From positions 299,574 through 363,573 of the forward strand of contig CAMYOL010000007.1 of assembly GCA_947260005.1 (NCBI GenBank): a stretch of 64,000 nucleotides of DNA, given 5' to 3'. Each line of letters opens with the position of its first letter. Within the stretch, counting starts at the first letter, position 1. Shown here piece by piece: positions 33,451-43,035 of this stretch. The translations under genes and the position numbers were made by a program. Source of the DNA: an uncultured Ectothiorhodospiraceae bacterium (lineage in GTDB: Bacteria; Pseudomonadota; Gammaproteobacteria; UBA6429; Thiohalophilaceae). The notes beneath the pieces were generated by a model. The model was not told where the DNA came from. It did no database searches and was given only the letters and a program-made list of their open reading frames with translations.

Positions 33451-33840
33451 TTAATGTTTAGTTTTTAGACCTGGATCAAATTGTACCGCAACCTGATTCT
33501 TTTGTTCATCGGTAAATACTAAATCGAATGAAATATTATCGCCCTGCTCGATTGCCTGTACCTGTTTCAAGTCCGGAATCCGTGTTGCTAAATAGGCACA
33601 GGTCGCCGCGATCATGGCTTCATTATCATTAAGTATGGATTGAACTAAATGCATTGCGATATATTGCGCCCGCACTTTTAGATCCGGTTTTGCGACATGC
33701 TCACCATTGATACTCACACCGGCATCCATGTCAAAATCCATTTTATCCAGGAATTGACGTTGATGCCCAGGTAAACGGGTATTTCGATCATATTCGATCA
33801 TTGACTGACCATTAACAACAATGACAAGTTTTGTGCTCAT
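33451..33840 (-). CDS. Conserved unknown protein, cotranscribed with c-di-GMP gene
   Basis: 129 residues, soluble: LVIVVNGQSMIEYDRNTRLP, FLDKMDFDMDAGVSINGEHV, then a helical ILNDNEAMIAATCAYLATRIPDL segment (quoted here in parts). No motif I can name. It lies 34 bases downstream of the GGDEF-EAL gene stop, on the same strand, and in front of the small membrane protein. It could be a partner of that signalling protein. Confidence 0.7.
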   Translation of the reverse strand: MSTKLVIVVNGQSMIEYDRNTRLPGHQRQFLDKMDFDMDAGVSINGEHVAKPDLKVRAQYIAMHLVQSILNDNEAMIAATCAYLATRIPDLKQVQAIEQGDNISFDLVFTDEQKNQVAVQFDPGLKTKH

Positions 33841-33874
33841 AAGATATTACTACCGGGATAATGTTCTGCGGGTT

Positions 33875-36418
33875 TTAGCTCTGGTGGAATACGTCGGTTA
33901 TAGAATAGCTTTCCAGATATTTTTCATAGTTCTCAAGTGAAAGTGGATGGCTAATATAAAAACCCTGCGCATAATCACAACTCCAGGTTTTTAACCAACT
34001 CCAGGTTTGGTCGGATTCTACTCCTTCTGCAACCACTTGCAAACCCAGATTATGTGCTAATTCTACAATCGAATGCACTATCGCGGCATCACTTTCATCC
34101 AGCATCATATCGATAACAAATGACTTGTCGATCTTAAGCATAGATACGGGCAACTGTTTGAGATAAACCAGTGAAGAAAAACCAGTACCAAAATCATCAA
34201 TGACTACATTCAAACCCATTGATTCTAAATTATTTAAAACCTGTCTAGCTCGTTCAGGTTCTGCCATCATCACTCGCTCAGTTATCTCCAGGGTAATATA
34301 TTTTGCCGGCAAACCCCACTTCTCTAATTTTTGCGTAATGCTAAGACTGATGTTTGGATCCTGGATATCCCAAACGGAAAGATTAAGAGAAATATTTACT
34401 TGATGTCCCTTCTGATGCAAACGATAACAATCACGTATAGCCGTATCCATTACCCAGTTTGATATACGTTTAATCAATCCGGTTTGTTCTGCTGCATTGA
34501 TAAAATTATCCGGCATGATACGACCATGTTTTGGATGATTCCAGCGTATAAGCGCCTCAGCCCCGTGAATACTACTGTCACTCATGGTCACTGTCGGTTG
34601 ATATTCCAGAATAAATTCATCGTTTTCAATTGCCGTCCTTAAATCGGATAACACTGACAATTGCGAAAGGCTATGTTCATCTAGTTCTAAATCATACATT
34701 GTAATACTGGTATTCGATCTTTTAGCGACGTACATGGCCACATCAGCATGTTGCAGTAATGATTGGGCCGTCTCACCATGTTGAGGGAAAATAGCAACTC
34801 CGATACTGACGCCAACATACAACGAATGATCATAAACGTCGTAAACTTTTTCGAGTTGTTCGTGAATAGCCGCTGCAATACGTAATGCATTGGTCTCATT
34901 CACATTAGATAACAACACCGCAAATTCATCGCCACCCAGACGGGCAACGGTATCCGAATCACGCAATACGTTTCTTAATCGCACACCTACCTGCTGCAGG
35001 AGTGCATCACCAGTTTGATGCCCAAGGGTATCATTTATCTCTTTAAATCGATCTAAATCCAGCATTAACAACGCTAAAGAACGTTTTTTGCGTTGAGTAC
35101 TCATTATCGCCTGATTTAAGCGATCCATTAACAAGGCCCGATTGGGCAATGACGTTAATGAATCGTGCATGGCAATGTGTTCTAAGGCAAGCTGGCGGGT
35201 ATGTACCTGCTGACGAAGCTCAATAAACGCCTCAGTTAAATCACGAATTTCAACTGCCTTGACGTCTGGTAATTCACTTACCTCGTGGCCCTTGGCCTCG
35301 GCCTTCAAACTCGAGGCAACCTTTGCGATCGGCCGTATAAAATTTATTTCTAAAACAATAAAACTGATAATGGACAGTAACAATATAAATATGGCCATCC
35401 CCCACAATGATGTCGACACCGTTTTAGCTGCCTTGCTCTGGGTTACTAAGTCATGGTTGGCCAGATGAATTAACGCGTCATCAATTTTTACTAACTTGTC
35501 ATATAAATCACTGAATAAAGGATTAATAATGTTTTTAACCAGTGGCGTATCTGCCCGCCATTGTCCATCTTCATTAATTTCCAACACCTTTTGAAATCCA
35601 CGGCGCCAACGTGGACCAAGCTCCTGAATGGATTCGATGGCGATTGAGATTTCCAGGTCGAGTTCATATTTTCGATTTAATTGAGATAATTTATCAATAC
35701 TTTTTTCAAAATCTGCATACAAATAATCGATATCGTCAATTTGGTTTAGTAATGATCTCTCAAACAAAGACCCCATCCTGTTCACTAAAAAAAGTCGATA
35801 GGCCGCAATAACCCTAAGCCAACGATCTCGAGCAATATTGAGTTCGTTAAAGACCTCCAGATTATATTTTTTTAATTTGCGAATGTTTTTTAAATCAAAG
35901 GTTGCGAGAGCCTGACCAGTCTCAGTGACAATTGATCGATTCGCCTCAAGCATATCACCATTGGCCATACGCATGGCCGGATACATCAGGTTGGCTGTTT
36001 GGCGGATTTCCATTATCTGGTTAGCCGCCGTCTTCATTTCATCGAGCGTGATGATCAGCTCTTTAAGAATGGCGATTATTTCAGTGTGATAAATCAAGTC
36101 TGAGTTAATAATATTATTGATCTCAGCTCGTGTCTTTGCGAACTCATCATTAAAAACAGCACGTCTATCTGGATCGGGCGATAATAAAAATAAATCGAGT
36201 GTGTTATCAGCCGCAACGATCGAGCGACGAATGTGATTGGTTAAGGACGACACCTCAATTCGCTGTTCACCACGTTTAAAGTGTGCCTGATTTGAGCTAT
36301 CTATCCATAAGCCGGTCAGCGCAGTATAGGTCACCACCACAATGGCTAACAAAATAGCTAAAAGCAGGTATTGTTTACGGATACTCCGGAGAGATATAAA
36401 TTTTTTTAATGCGGGCAT
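33875..36418 (-). CDS. Membrane-bound GGDEF-EAL c-di-GMP protein
   Basis: 847 residues. Two membrane segments (about 16-36 and 341-361) enclose a helical periplasmic sensor of ~300 residues. A short HAMP-like linker follows, then GGDEF (ARLGGDEFAV, with inhibitory-site RDSD five residues before it), then EAL (EALIRW, NLSVWD, EITERV, DDFGTGFSSL, LKIDKSFV, AEGVES). All metal and catalytic residues for both domains are present, so it could make or break c-di-GMP depending on the sensor. It is a homologue of the protein at 60006. Confidence 0.95.
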   Translation of the reverse strand: MPALKKFISLRSIRKQYLLLAILLAIVVVTYTALTGLWIDSSNQAHFKRGEQRIEVSSLTNHIRRSIVAADNTLDLFLLSPDPDRRAVFNDEFAKTRAEINNIINSDLIYHTEIIAILKELIITLDEMKTAANQIMEIRQTANLMYPAMRMANGDMLEANRSIVTETGQALATFDLKNIRKLKKYNLEVFNELNIARDRWLRVIAAYRLFLVNRMGSLFERSLLNQIDDIDYLYADFEKSIDKLSQLNRKYELDLEISIAIESIQELGPRWRRGFQKVLEINEDGQWRADTPLVKNIINPLFSDLYDKLVKIDDALIHLANHDLVTQSKAAKTVSTSLWGMAIFILLLSIISFIVLEINFIRPIAKVASSLKAEAKGHEVSELPDVKAVEIRDLTEAFIELRQQVHTRQLALEHIAMHDSLTSLPNRALLMDRLNQAIMSTQRKKRSLALLMLDLDRFKEINDTLGHQTGDALLQQVGVRLRNVLRDSDTVARLGGDEFAVLLSNVNETNALRIAAAIHEQLEKVYDVYDHSLYVGVSIGVAIFPQHGETAQSLLQHADVAMYVAKRSNTSITMYDLELDEHSLSQLSVLSDLRTAIENDEFILEYQPTVTMSDSSIHGAEALIRWNHPKHGRIMPDNFINAAEQTGLIKRISNWVMDTAIRDCYRLHQKGHQVNISLNLSVWDIQDPNISLSITQKLEKWGLPAKYITLEITERVMMAEPERARQVLNNLESMGLNVVIDDFGTGFSSLVYLKQLPVSMLKIDKSFVIDMMLDESDAAIVHSIVELAHNLGLQVVAEGVESDQTWSWLKTWSCDYAQGFYISHPLSLENYEKYLESYSITDVFHQS

Positions 36419-36505
36419 TAACCGACCAGGAAAGTAAATATCTCTAAACTATAGACAATTTTTACCTACTTCCACTAGTGTAATATTTGAATTTACAGGA
36501 ATTTT

Positions 36506-37018
36506 TTATTCAGCCGTCGCAACACTCTGACTGTTGATAAATTCTTCAATTAAGCTGGTTGGTACGGCTCCCGGCTGAGCCGCCTTCAATTCACCCTTTG
36601 GATTATAAATAAGGATAGTAGGTGTTCCTAACCATACACCACCGGTTAGTGACTCATACATGGAGGCGACCTGCTCAAATTCGCCGATTAGGTTTGGAAA
36701 GGTGACGTCATGGCGCTTGATGAATTTCTTCGCATCGTCCAACTTTGCCGCCCCATCCAGAGATATTCCTAATAGTTCGATTTGCTTAGCTTTGTTTTCT
36801 TCGTGAAATTGGATGTATTGCTCGGCCTCCTGATTACAGGCATGACAATCCGATGCCCATAAAATGACCACCTTCCATTTCCCTTGACCAATGTGCTCTT
36901 CAAGACTAGTACTTTTGCCGGCTATACTTTTCAACCCATATTGTTCGGTTGCAGCAATGGAAGTTGTCGTGAAAGTAAAACTAACTAGCAAAATTAATAA
37001 CGATGTAACATTTCTCAC
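36506..37018 (-). CDS. TlpA/ResA-type periplasmic thioredoxin
   Basis: 170 residues, with a signal peptide (LLILLVSFTFTTTSIA) and a TlpA fold. The active site CHAC is in LWASDCHACNQEAE, and the TPTIL cis-proline strand follows. The His-Ala between cysteines is unusual against the common Pro-type pairs. Such proteins keep periplasmic thiols reduced, often for cytochrome c assembly. No cytochrome genes are adjacent, so its client is unknown. Confidence 0.88.
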   Translation of the reverse strand: MRNVTSLLILLVSFTFTTTSIAATEQYGLKSIAGKSTSLEEHIGQGKWKVVILWASDCHACNQEAEQYIQFHEENKAKQIELLGISLDGAAKLDDAKKFIKRHDVTFPNLIGEFEQVASMYESLTGGVWLGTPTILIYNPKGELKAAQPGAVPTSLIEEFINSQSVATAE

Positions 37019-37143
37019 TGGATATCCCTCGAAGCCGTCCTGATGTTCAATAGACTATGCTTGGTATTATTTAGTTCAGATTATTTACCGGTATAGACCA
37101 TCATAGATCATCGCATTTTGAGCCTTCAAACTCAAAATCTGAA

Positions 37144-37905
37144 TTAATTGTTTATTGAAACACTCAACACCGTGGCTGTTTGATGGTCCACTGAAAAACG
37201 AACATTTAATCCAAACACATTTAAGCCATACTCATTTTGTGCCTGCACAGTTTTATAGGCAGGCCTGGGATCAAGTTGTATTAGCTCAGTGATAACACGT
37301 AGCAATTGTTCAGCATTTTGATTTTCCACTACCTCAGGTTCAGACGTGCTCACAAATAAACACTGCTCTTTTGCCTGTGGTTGAAATTCAACATCAAGTC
37401 GTGGTTTCGCTATTGAATCCACATACCCACCTTGTGCGCCATTCACATGATCCGCATAAGGTAAGTAGGGCTTAATATCGATAATAGGTGTACCATCAAC
37501 CAAATCCGTTCCACTCACATCTAAAAACAACTTGCCTGCCCGGCGAGTGATCGCGATTAGTTTAAATACCGACAAGGAAATTGGATTGGGTCGGTTCGGA
37601 GAGCGTGAAGCAAATACACCCACGCGTTTATTCCCGCCTAAGCGAGGAGGTCTGACCGTGGGCTGCCACTGTCGCGGCTGAGTTTCATTGTCTGATTTAG
37701 TTTTAAATTTTATCTGGTGAAACATCCCCAGTACCCAAATATGAGAAAACCCATCTAATGCCTGAAAGGCTTCATCTTGATCATAAGGAGAGAGAATCTC
37801 AATTTGCCCGATCAGGCCAGGCGCTAATCCGGATTGTCGCGGCACGGCAAACTTTTCTTTGCAGGGAGAATGCAGTATAGCGATATTGTTAATCGTCCAT
37901 TGCAT
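37144..37905 (-). CDS. trmO: tRNA (t6A37) N6-methyltransferase TrmO
   Basis: TrmO adds a methyl group to the N6 of t6A at position 37 of certain tRNAs, giving m6t6A. At 253 residues the beta-barrel domain (VRPPRLGGNKRVGVFASRSP then NRPNPISLSVFKLI) and the short C-terminal domain match the TrmO family (YaeB/VirR). The conserved RSPNRPNPI segment and DGTPIIDIKPYLPY are clear. Its 3' end lies ~140 bases from the TlpA-type gene. Confidence 0.93.
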   Translation of the reverse strand: MQWTINNIAILHSPCKEKFAVPRQSGLAPGLIGQIEILSPYDQDEAFQALDGFSHIWVLGMFHQIKFKTKSDNETQPRQWQPTVRPPRLGGNKRVGVFASRSPNRPNPISLSVFKLIAITRRAGKLFLDVSGTDLVDGTPIIDIKPYLPYADHVNGAQGGYVDSIAKPRLDVEFQPQAKEQCLFVSTSEPEVVENQNAEQLLRVITELIQLDPRPAYKTVQAQNEYGLNVFGLNVRFSVDHQTATVLSVSINN

Positions 37906-37915
37906 CTAAGTAACT

Positions 37916-39115
37916 TTACAAACGTGCGATTAAAATCGATTTAATCTCATCGTCCGTTAATACGATTGGATTAGTCTTCATGCTACTGCCTCTTGAATGA
38001 AGTACAACCTTATCAAGTTCATTCTCTTTAACGCCATACTCGCCCAGACGCGGTAACTGCATTTGCTCAGTCCAATTCGTTAATAAATCGATTAAGGCCT
38101 GCCAGGCCGTCTCTTTTGAGGGGTGGCGCTTTTGTGCCAACACATCCGCCAATCTTGCATACTTATCCAAAGCCATGTTATTCACGTCACGATCTAACAT
38201 ACTCTCGATATTCACTTTGGTGGCCGTCGCAACCAGCGTGCCACAGACCACGCCATGGGCTATCGGGTAAAACGCGCCTAAAGGTGACGCCAGACCATGC
38301 ACTGACCCTAATCCAACCTGGGCCAGTGTGATGCCGGACGTCATTGATGCATAGGCCATTTTATCCTGCGCATCAAACGCAGTCACGCCATTGGAATACC
38401 AGGCTAATAAGCCATCGCGCACAGCGCGTAAACCGCTAATAGCTAAGGCATCAGTCATTACATTGGCACGGATTGAGACATACGATTCCATTAGTTGCGT
38501 CAGCGCATCCATTCCATTAGCAGCAATCAGCCTTTGATTACAAGTACCGAGCAAAGCTGGATCGACAATCGCATATTCCGCCACCAATTTGTCATCGCGA
38601 AACGATTTTTTAAAACCAGTTTCATTTTGTACACTGAGTACGGCGTTTTTTGTCGCTTCACTCCCGGTACCGGCTGTTGTGGGTACGGCGATAAACGGGA
38701 CAGACGGTCCGATATAATCCAGCTCAGGCCCGACCCCCTCTAAAAAATCCATGACGCTATGATCGGCATCTAACTTAAGTAGACCCGCAATCGCCTTTGC
38801 GCCATCCAGCACACTCCCCCCACCAATTCCGAGCACGACATCGACGGATTGTGGTTTAAATTCTGCGACGAGACTATCGATTAATGAGGGCGACGGTTCA
38901 GATGCTATCTGACAATACAACGCTTGTATGTTCAATGCCTTTAATTGAGCCAGTAAGTCTGTCCATTGCGTCGTTTGCTGAGACGATTTGGCCCCAGTAA
39001 CCACCAACACCCGACGTCCATAGTTAGCAACGTAGTTTGCAACCTCACTAAACTTACCCCGACCAAATTCAATACGGGGCAACCGTGCTATGCTAAACCC
39101 ATCAAATGAATTCAT
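37916..39115 (-). CDS. Iron-containing alcohol dehydrogenase
   Basis: 399 residues, a complete group III dehydrogenase. The NAD-binding GIGGGSVLDGAKAIAGLL and TTAGTGSEATKNAVL segments are clear. The metal-site region reads NGMDALTQLMESYVS then HGLASPLGAFYPIAHGVVCG, keeping Asp and two His with Gln at the usual second position. It oxidises alcohols or reduces aldehydes using NAD(P)H and a divalent metal; specificity unknown. It overlaps the upstream ABM gene by four bases, so they are cotranslated. Confidence 0.92.
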   Translation of the reverse strand: MNSFDGFSIARLPRIEFGRGKFSEVANYVANYGRRVLVVTGAKSSQQTTQWTDLLAQLKALNIQALYCQIASEPSPSLIDSLVAEFKPQSVDVVLGIGGGSVLDGAKAIAGLLKLDADHSVMDFLEGVGPELDYIGPSVPFIAVPTTAGTGSEATKNAVLSVQNETGFKKSFRDDKLVAEYAIVDPALLGTCNQRLIAANGMDALTQLMESYVSIRANVMTDALAISGLRAVRDGLLAWYSNGVTAFDAQDKMAYASMTSGITLAQVGLGSVHGLASPLGAFYPIAHGVVCGTLVATATKVNIESMLDRDVNNMALDKYARLADVLAQKRHPSKETAWQALIDLLTNWTEQMQLPRLGEYGVKENELDKVVLHSRGSSMKTNPIVLTDDEIKSILIARL

Positions 39116-39405
39116 TGTGGAAATAATCCTGAGTACTGGACCCCTTTGCGCTGGATAGCCATCCAGTCGGCGACGGTGTTTCGCCAGTTCAGGTAATGCT
39201 CGGTTTGTTTATGAGCGGTGGCGGCCTCTTCATCCGAATAAGCCTCGTATAATACAAACTGGGAGGCATCATTCGAGAGCTGCAATACATCAAATCGGCG
39301 ATTGCCCGGCTCTTTAATGGATGCCTGATGATTTTTCCCGGTGGCCTCAATGAACCCATCGACATATTCTGGCTTTACGGATACATAAACAATCGTGATA
39401 TACAT
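39112..39405 (-). CDS. Antibiotic biosynthesis monooxygenase-like (ABM) small protein
   Basis: 97 residues with the ferredoxin-like ABM fold: ITIVYVSVKPEYVDGFIEAT, NRRFDVLQLSNDASQFVLYE and HKQTEHYLNWRNTVADWM. Relatives such as LsrG and YgiN act on quinones or small sugars. The four-base overlap (ATGA) with the dehydrogenase gene suggests that both handle one short-lived aldehyde or quinone-like product. Confidence 0.85.
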   Translation of the reverse strand: MYITIVYVSVKPEYVDGFIEATGKNHQASIKEPGNRRFDVLQLSNDASQFVLYEAYSDEEAATAHKQTEHYLNWRNTVADWMAIQRKGVQYSGLFPQ

Positions 39406-39720
39406 GGCTAACTCCCTTTGCTATCCAATTGGCCTTTCAGTATACCGGCTAAGAATCTGAATGAGACAATGTAAATCAGCCGGTTAAATTGCCAATCAAG
39501 TCGCAGATTAACCATAAATTTTGCACAGTTTTACAATTTTTCACAGTTATAGATCAATATGTTAGCTTAAATTGTTTATACTAAGTACGGTTAAATGTAT
39601 TAACTTACTGATTTTACATGAGTTGATCAAAAGTCGTGATTTGAAGTTTGTATTGTTCAAGCCCGATTAAACTCGCTAAAATTAATCCGTATTTAAGATT
39701 TTTATGTGGAGCCACCATCA
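39406..39720. other. Gap of ~315 bases without a gene
   Basis: AT-rich intergenic region between divergent genes. It contains the close repeats TTGCACAGTTTTACAA and TTTTCACAGTTATAG around 39520-39550, which may be a binding site, and a TATACT near 39577 that could be a -10 element for the receiver gene. I see no ORF. Confidence 0.4.
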
Positions 39721-40188
39721 ATGGAACGAAAGTCATTCCGAAATTTGTTTAGCCGCCGTAGCGCGAGTAATGAACGCCGAGTAAAGCAAAGAATGCCCAA
39801 AGACCGAGTTATTAAGGTTTTAGTGGTCGACGATTCTCGTACCGTTGTTCACGGTCTACGTGGGGTATTAGAACAAGATGGCTACTACGTTATGGAGGCC
39901 TACGATGGCATGACGGCGATTGAGCTCGCCAAGGCACATCAACCCGATCTTATCCTTATGGACGTCATCATGCCTGGGCTTAATGGCTTTCAGGCTACCC
40001 GTAAAATACGTAAAGATTCTTCTACGAACTCAATTCCAATCATCATTATCAGCGCCACCGAACAGCCAACGGAGCAATTCTGGCTAACCAAGCTGGGGGC
40101 AAATGATTTTCTGGGTAAACCTATTATTCGTGGCGATCTTTTTAATAAAGTTGAAAGCCAGCTTTACCCTCGTCAGGTTGTTGCTTAA
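39721..40188 (+). CDS. PilG/PilH-like response regulator, receiver only
   Basis: About 155 residues from the ATG at 39721 (GTGGAG upstream). A basic tail (RKSFRNLFSRRSASNERRVK) precedes one receiver domain: LVVDDSRTVVHG with the acidic pair, LILMDVIMPGLNGFQATRKI with the phospho-accepting Asp, SATEQ, and LGKPI with the conserved Lys. No output domain, as in PilG/PilH/CheY, so it acts on other proteins, possibly type IV pilus or chemotaxis-like control. Confidence 0.88.
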   Translation: MERKSFRNLFSRRSASNERRVKQRMPKDRVIKVLVVDDSRTVVHGLRGVLEQDGYYVMEAYDGMTAIELAKAHQPDLILMDVIMPGLNGFQATRKIRKDSSTNSIPIIIISATEQPTEQFWLTKLGANDFLGKPIIRGDLFNKVESQLYPRQVVA

Positions 40189-40388
40189 CTGATTCTCTCC
40201 CTCATCTCTCGTCTAGCGATTGGTGACTAAATCTAATTATTAGCAAACTCTAATTAATTATTCTCTAATATATTGAATTTATTCAATTTATTGCAAAAGA
40301 TATATTGATATTATTAGTGCGGATAAGTCATGATGGGCGCTTAGTAAATAACCAGCTATGTCGCTTTAGTTTAATTTGGGTGTCCATC

Positions 40389-41279
40389 ATGTTGTATTCA
40401 ATTCCTCGTTATCTATTAACTATTTTAATTAGCTCTTTCCTATTCGGTCTGCATACCTCCGTATTTGCCAAACAGGATAATAACCAGATTACCTGGGCAG
40501 GTTGCGGTATCACTAAAAAAGCCTTTATGTCTGAACTGGCCAAGGCCTATGAAGCAAAGACCGGAATTCAGGTTATGCTACAAGGTGGCGGTGCCACTCG
40601 CGGAATTCGTGACACGGTAAAAATGAAAATGGATATGGGCGGTAGCTGCCGCATGAGTCTACCAGGTGAAGATCGTTCTGAACTACATGCGGCATTGCAT
40701 CCTGTTGCCTGGGATGCACTCGTTATTGTTATCAATAAAGAAAATAAAATTAAAAATTTAACCAAAAAACAAATCCGTGATATTTATTTAGGCAAAATCA
40801 CCAACTGGCGTCAAGTTGGAGGTCAAAATGCTCGTATCAATCTATATATACGACGCGGAAAGATTTCAGGTGTCGGATACGCGATCCGCCAGTATTTATT
40901 TCAGGACTCGAATCTTGATTTTGTAACTAAATCAGCATACAAAATGCGCTCTTCTGGCCCACTGGAAAAATCAATTGAAAAAGACCGCCATGGAATTGGT
41001 ATAACCGGCGTCAGTTCCGCTCGTAAACGAGATATAAAAATCATCAGCATCGACAGCAAATCGCCAACCTATGAAAATGTAATGCATGGAAAATACTTGT
41101 TATATCGTCCTCTTTACCTGGTCACGACACCGACTCCATCTAAAAAAGTAAAACAATTTGTTTCTTTTGCCATGTCAAAAGAGGGTCGTAAAATTATTCG
41201 TGATAATGGAACGGTGCCTTATAAAGACGCACCAAAACTCATGTCGAAGATGTTAATTTATGGGTTTGATGTAAAATAA
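40389..41279 (+). CDS. PstS-like phosphate-binding periplasmic protein
   Basis: 296 residues from the ATG at 40389, which gives a signal peptide (LLTILISSFLFGLHTSVFA). The domain matches PstS-like binding proteins: TWAGCGITKKAFMSELAKAY, IQVMLQGGGATRGIRD, VAWDALVIVINKENKI, LTKKQIRDIYLGKITNWRQV and GIGITGVSSARKR. Real PstS proteins feed a PstCAB importer. No importer genes are nearby, so it may be a stand-alone sensor or scavenger. Confidence 0.88.
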   Translation: MLYSIPRYLLTILISSFLFGLHTSVFAKQDNNQITWAGCGITKKAFMSELAKAYEAKTGIQVMLQGGGATRGIRDTVKMKMDMGGSCRMSLPGEDRSELHAALHPVAWDALVIVINKENKIKNLTKKQIRDIYLGKITNWRQVGGQNARINLYIRRGKISGVGYAIRQYLFQDSNLDFVTKSAYKMRSSGPLEKSIEKDRHGIGITGVSSARKRDIKIISIDSKSPTYENVMHGKYLLYRPLYLVTTPTPSKKVKQFVSFAMSKEGRKIIRDNGTVPYKDAPKLMSKMLIYGFDVK

Positions 41280-41284
41280 TCGGG

Positions 41285-42367
41285 TCAAGGACGGTGAGCC
41301 ATGGCCATATAGTCATGGCTGGCCATCTCAATTAACCGGCTGACTGTTCGTTCAAACATACCGGTTAGCAGTAGGCCGTGATACAACTGTTCCGGGTTCT
41401 GCTCCGAGGTTGCGATCAATTTTACTCGATGATCATACAAGGCATCGATTAAATGCATAAACCTTTTTGCCGCGCTATCCTTGGCAGCAACGAGGGTCGG
41501 TATATTGCTTAATAAAACCGTATGATACAACTTCGCGATTTCCAGGTAATCTTTTGCTGCCCGCGGAGTGTCACATAACTCACTAAAATCAAACCATACC
41601 ACATCATCTGAAAGTGCAATTGTTTGAATATGGCGGTTATAAATTATAATTGCCTGTTGGTACTCAATTTTTCCCGGAGCTAATTCCAAAAGTTTTTCAG
41701 TCATCCACTCTTTTTTAGTATGATCGGTATCGACTAAAAATGTTTTACCTTTTTCGAGGTGTTCCAGGCGATAATCGATACCAGAGTGTAAATTAATCTC
41801 CACGGTATGATCGTCTAACAAGTTTATTGCCTGCATAAAACGTTCTCGTTGTAGACCGTTCATGTATAAATTATTAATACAGGTATTTGAAGTAGCCACT
41901 AATATGACCCCATGACTAAATAATGTAGCTAATAATCCCGATAGCAACATTGCGTCGGCGACATCGGTAACATGAAACTCATCCAGACATAACACCCTGA
42001 CATTACTGGCAATCTGTTTACCAATAATCACTAACGGATCAGGTGATTTCGGTAGCTTTTTTAAACGTTCATGAATATCCATCATAAAACGATGGTAATG
42101 AACGCGTTTTTTCCTGCTTTCAGATATACATTCGTAAAACAAATCCATTAAATATGTTTTACCCCGCCCCACAGTACCGACCAGATAGATACCAGGAATC
42201 GGCTCAGGCTTGCGAATAAAACGTTGTATGAATCCTGATTTTGAATCATTTGAAGCTGAAATTTTTTCCGATAGTAAATTTAGCGATTCAATCGCTCGTT
42301 GTTGCGATGGATCTTGCAGGAAGCCTGCGCTTTGTAAATTCTGGTTATACAGCTCAATGGGTTTCAT
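41285..42367 (-). CDS. zapE: Cell division protein ZapE (AFG1-type ATPase)
   Basis: 360 residues with the ZapE/AFG1 fold. Walker A is GTVGRGKTYLMD, Walker B is RVLCLDEFHVTD, and VATSNT is the sensor segment. In E. coli ZapE reaches the constricting Z-ring late in division, mainly under low oxygen or heat, and weakens FtsZ filaments. It converges with the PstS-like gene with only five bases between stops. Confidence 0.95.
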   Translation of the reverse strand: MKPIELYNQNLQSAGFLQDPSQQRAIESLNLLSEKISASNDSKSGFIQRFIRKPEPIPGIYLVGTVGRGKTYLMDLFYECISESRKKRVHYHRFMMDIHERLKKLPKSPDPLVIIGKQIASNVRVLCLDEFHVTDVADAMLLSGLLATLFSHGVILVATSNTCINNLYMNGLQRERFMQAINLLDDHTVEINLHSGIDYRLEHLEKGKTFLVDTDHTKKEWMTEKLLELAPGKIEYQQAIIIYNRHIQTIALSDDVVWFDFSELCDTPRAAKDYLEIAKLYHTVLLSNIPTLVAAKDSAAKRFMHLIDALYDHRVKLIATSEQNPEQLYHGLLLTGMFERTVSRLIEMASHDYMAMAHRP

Positions 42368-42429
42368 GTTAAATGATTACTAGTCTACCTTAAGATATAT
42401 AGCGTTTATAAATAGAAATTCTTAAGGAC

Positions 42430-43020
42430 CTATACAATTTCACAGGCCTCGGAAAATTCTAACCGCGGCCCACGAGGATGTAATTTGTCTTCATCGCCAT
42501 AGCCAAAAGCACAAATAAAATTGGATTTAATCTTACCATCAGGGAAAAAGGTGGCATCAAGTTTATCGCTATCAAAACCAGACATTGGCCCGGCATCAAG
42601 CCCTAAGCTACGAATGGCAATAATCAAGTAAGCCCCCTGCAAGGAACTGTTCCGAAATGCCGCATCAAATATTTTATCCTGTTTCCCGGCATACCAGCTT
42701 CGAGCATCGGTATGAGGAAAAAGCCTGGGTAATTGTTCGTAAAATTCCATATCCATTCCAATTATGGCGACAACCGGGGCAGACATGGACTTTTCAATAT
42801 TTCCTTCTGCCAGACACTCTTTTAATTCGAGCTTAGCTGCATCAGATTTAACAAAAACAAATCGTGCCGGGCAGGAATTTGCACTCGTCGGCCCCATTTT
42901 TAAAATATTATATATTTCATCAATGGTTTCATCACTAACTGACTTATCTTTCCAGACATTATGACTTCTTGCTTCGGTAAAAAGTTGCTCTAACGCACGT
43001 TGTTCCAATTTATTCCCCAT
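42430..43020 (-). CDS. RutE-like malonic semialdehyde reductase / nitroreductase
   Basis: 196 residues of the RutE/HadB nitroreductase type: [60 protein letters not shown] and [16 protein letters not shown] are characteristic of FMN-dependent RutE-like enzymes. RutE reduces malonic semialdehyde to 3-hydroxypropionate during uracil degradation. No rut genes are adjacent, so here it may be a general nitro or aldehyde reductase. Confidence 0.85.
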   Translation of the reverse strand: MGNKLEQRALEQLFTEARSHNVWKDKSVSDETIDEIYNILKMGPTSANSCPARFVFVKSDAAKLELKECLAEGNIEKSMSAPVVAIIGMDMEFYEQLPRLFPHTDARSWYAGKQDKIFDAAFRNSSLQGAYLIIAIRSLGLDAGPMSGFDSDKLDATFFPDGKIKSNFICAFGYGDEDKLHPRGPRLEFSEACEIV

Positions 43021-43035
43021 GTTTAACTCCTTTTC

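Noticed and set aside
39406-39720. c-di-GMP riboswitch upstream of the receiver gene
   Set aside because: I looked for the conserved GEMM core and its tetraloop pairing here and before the GGDEF-EAL genes and did not see it.
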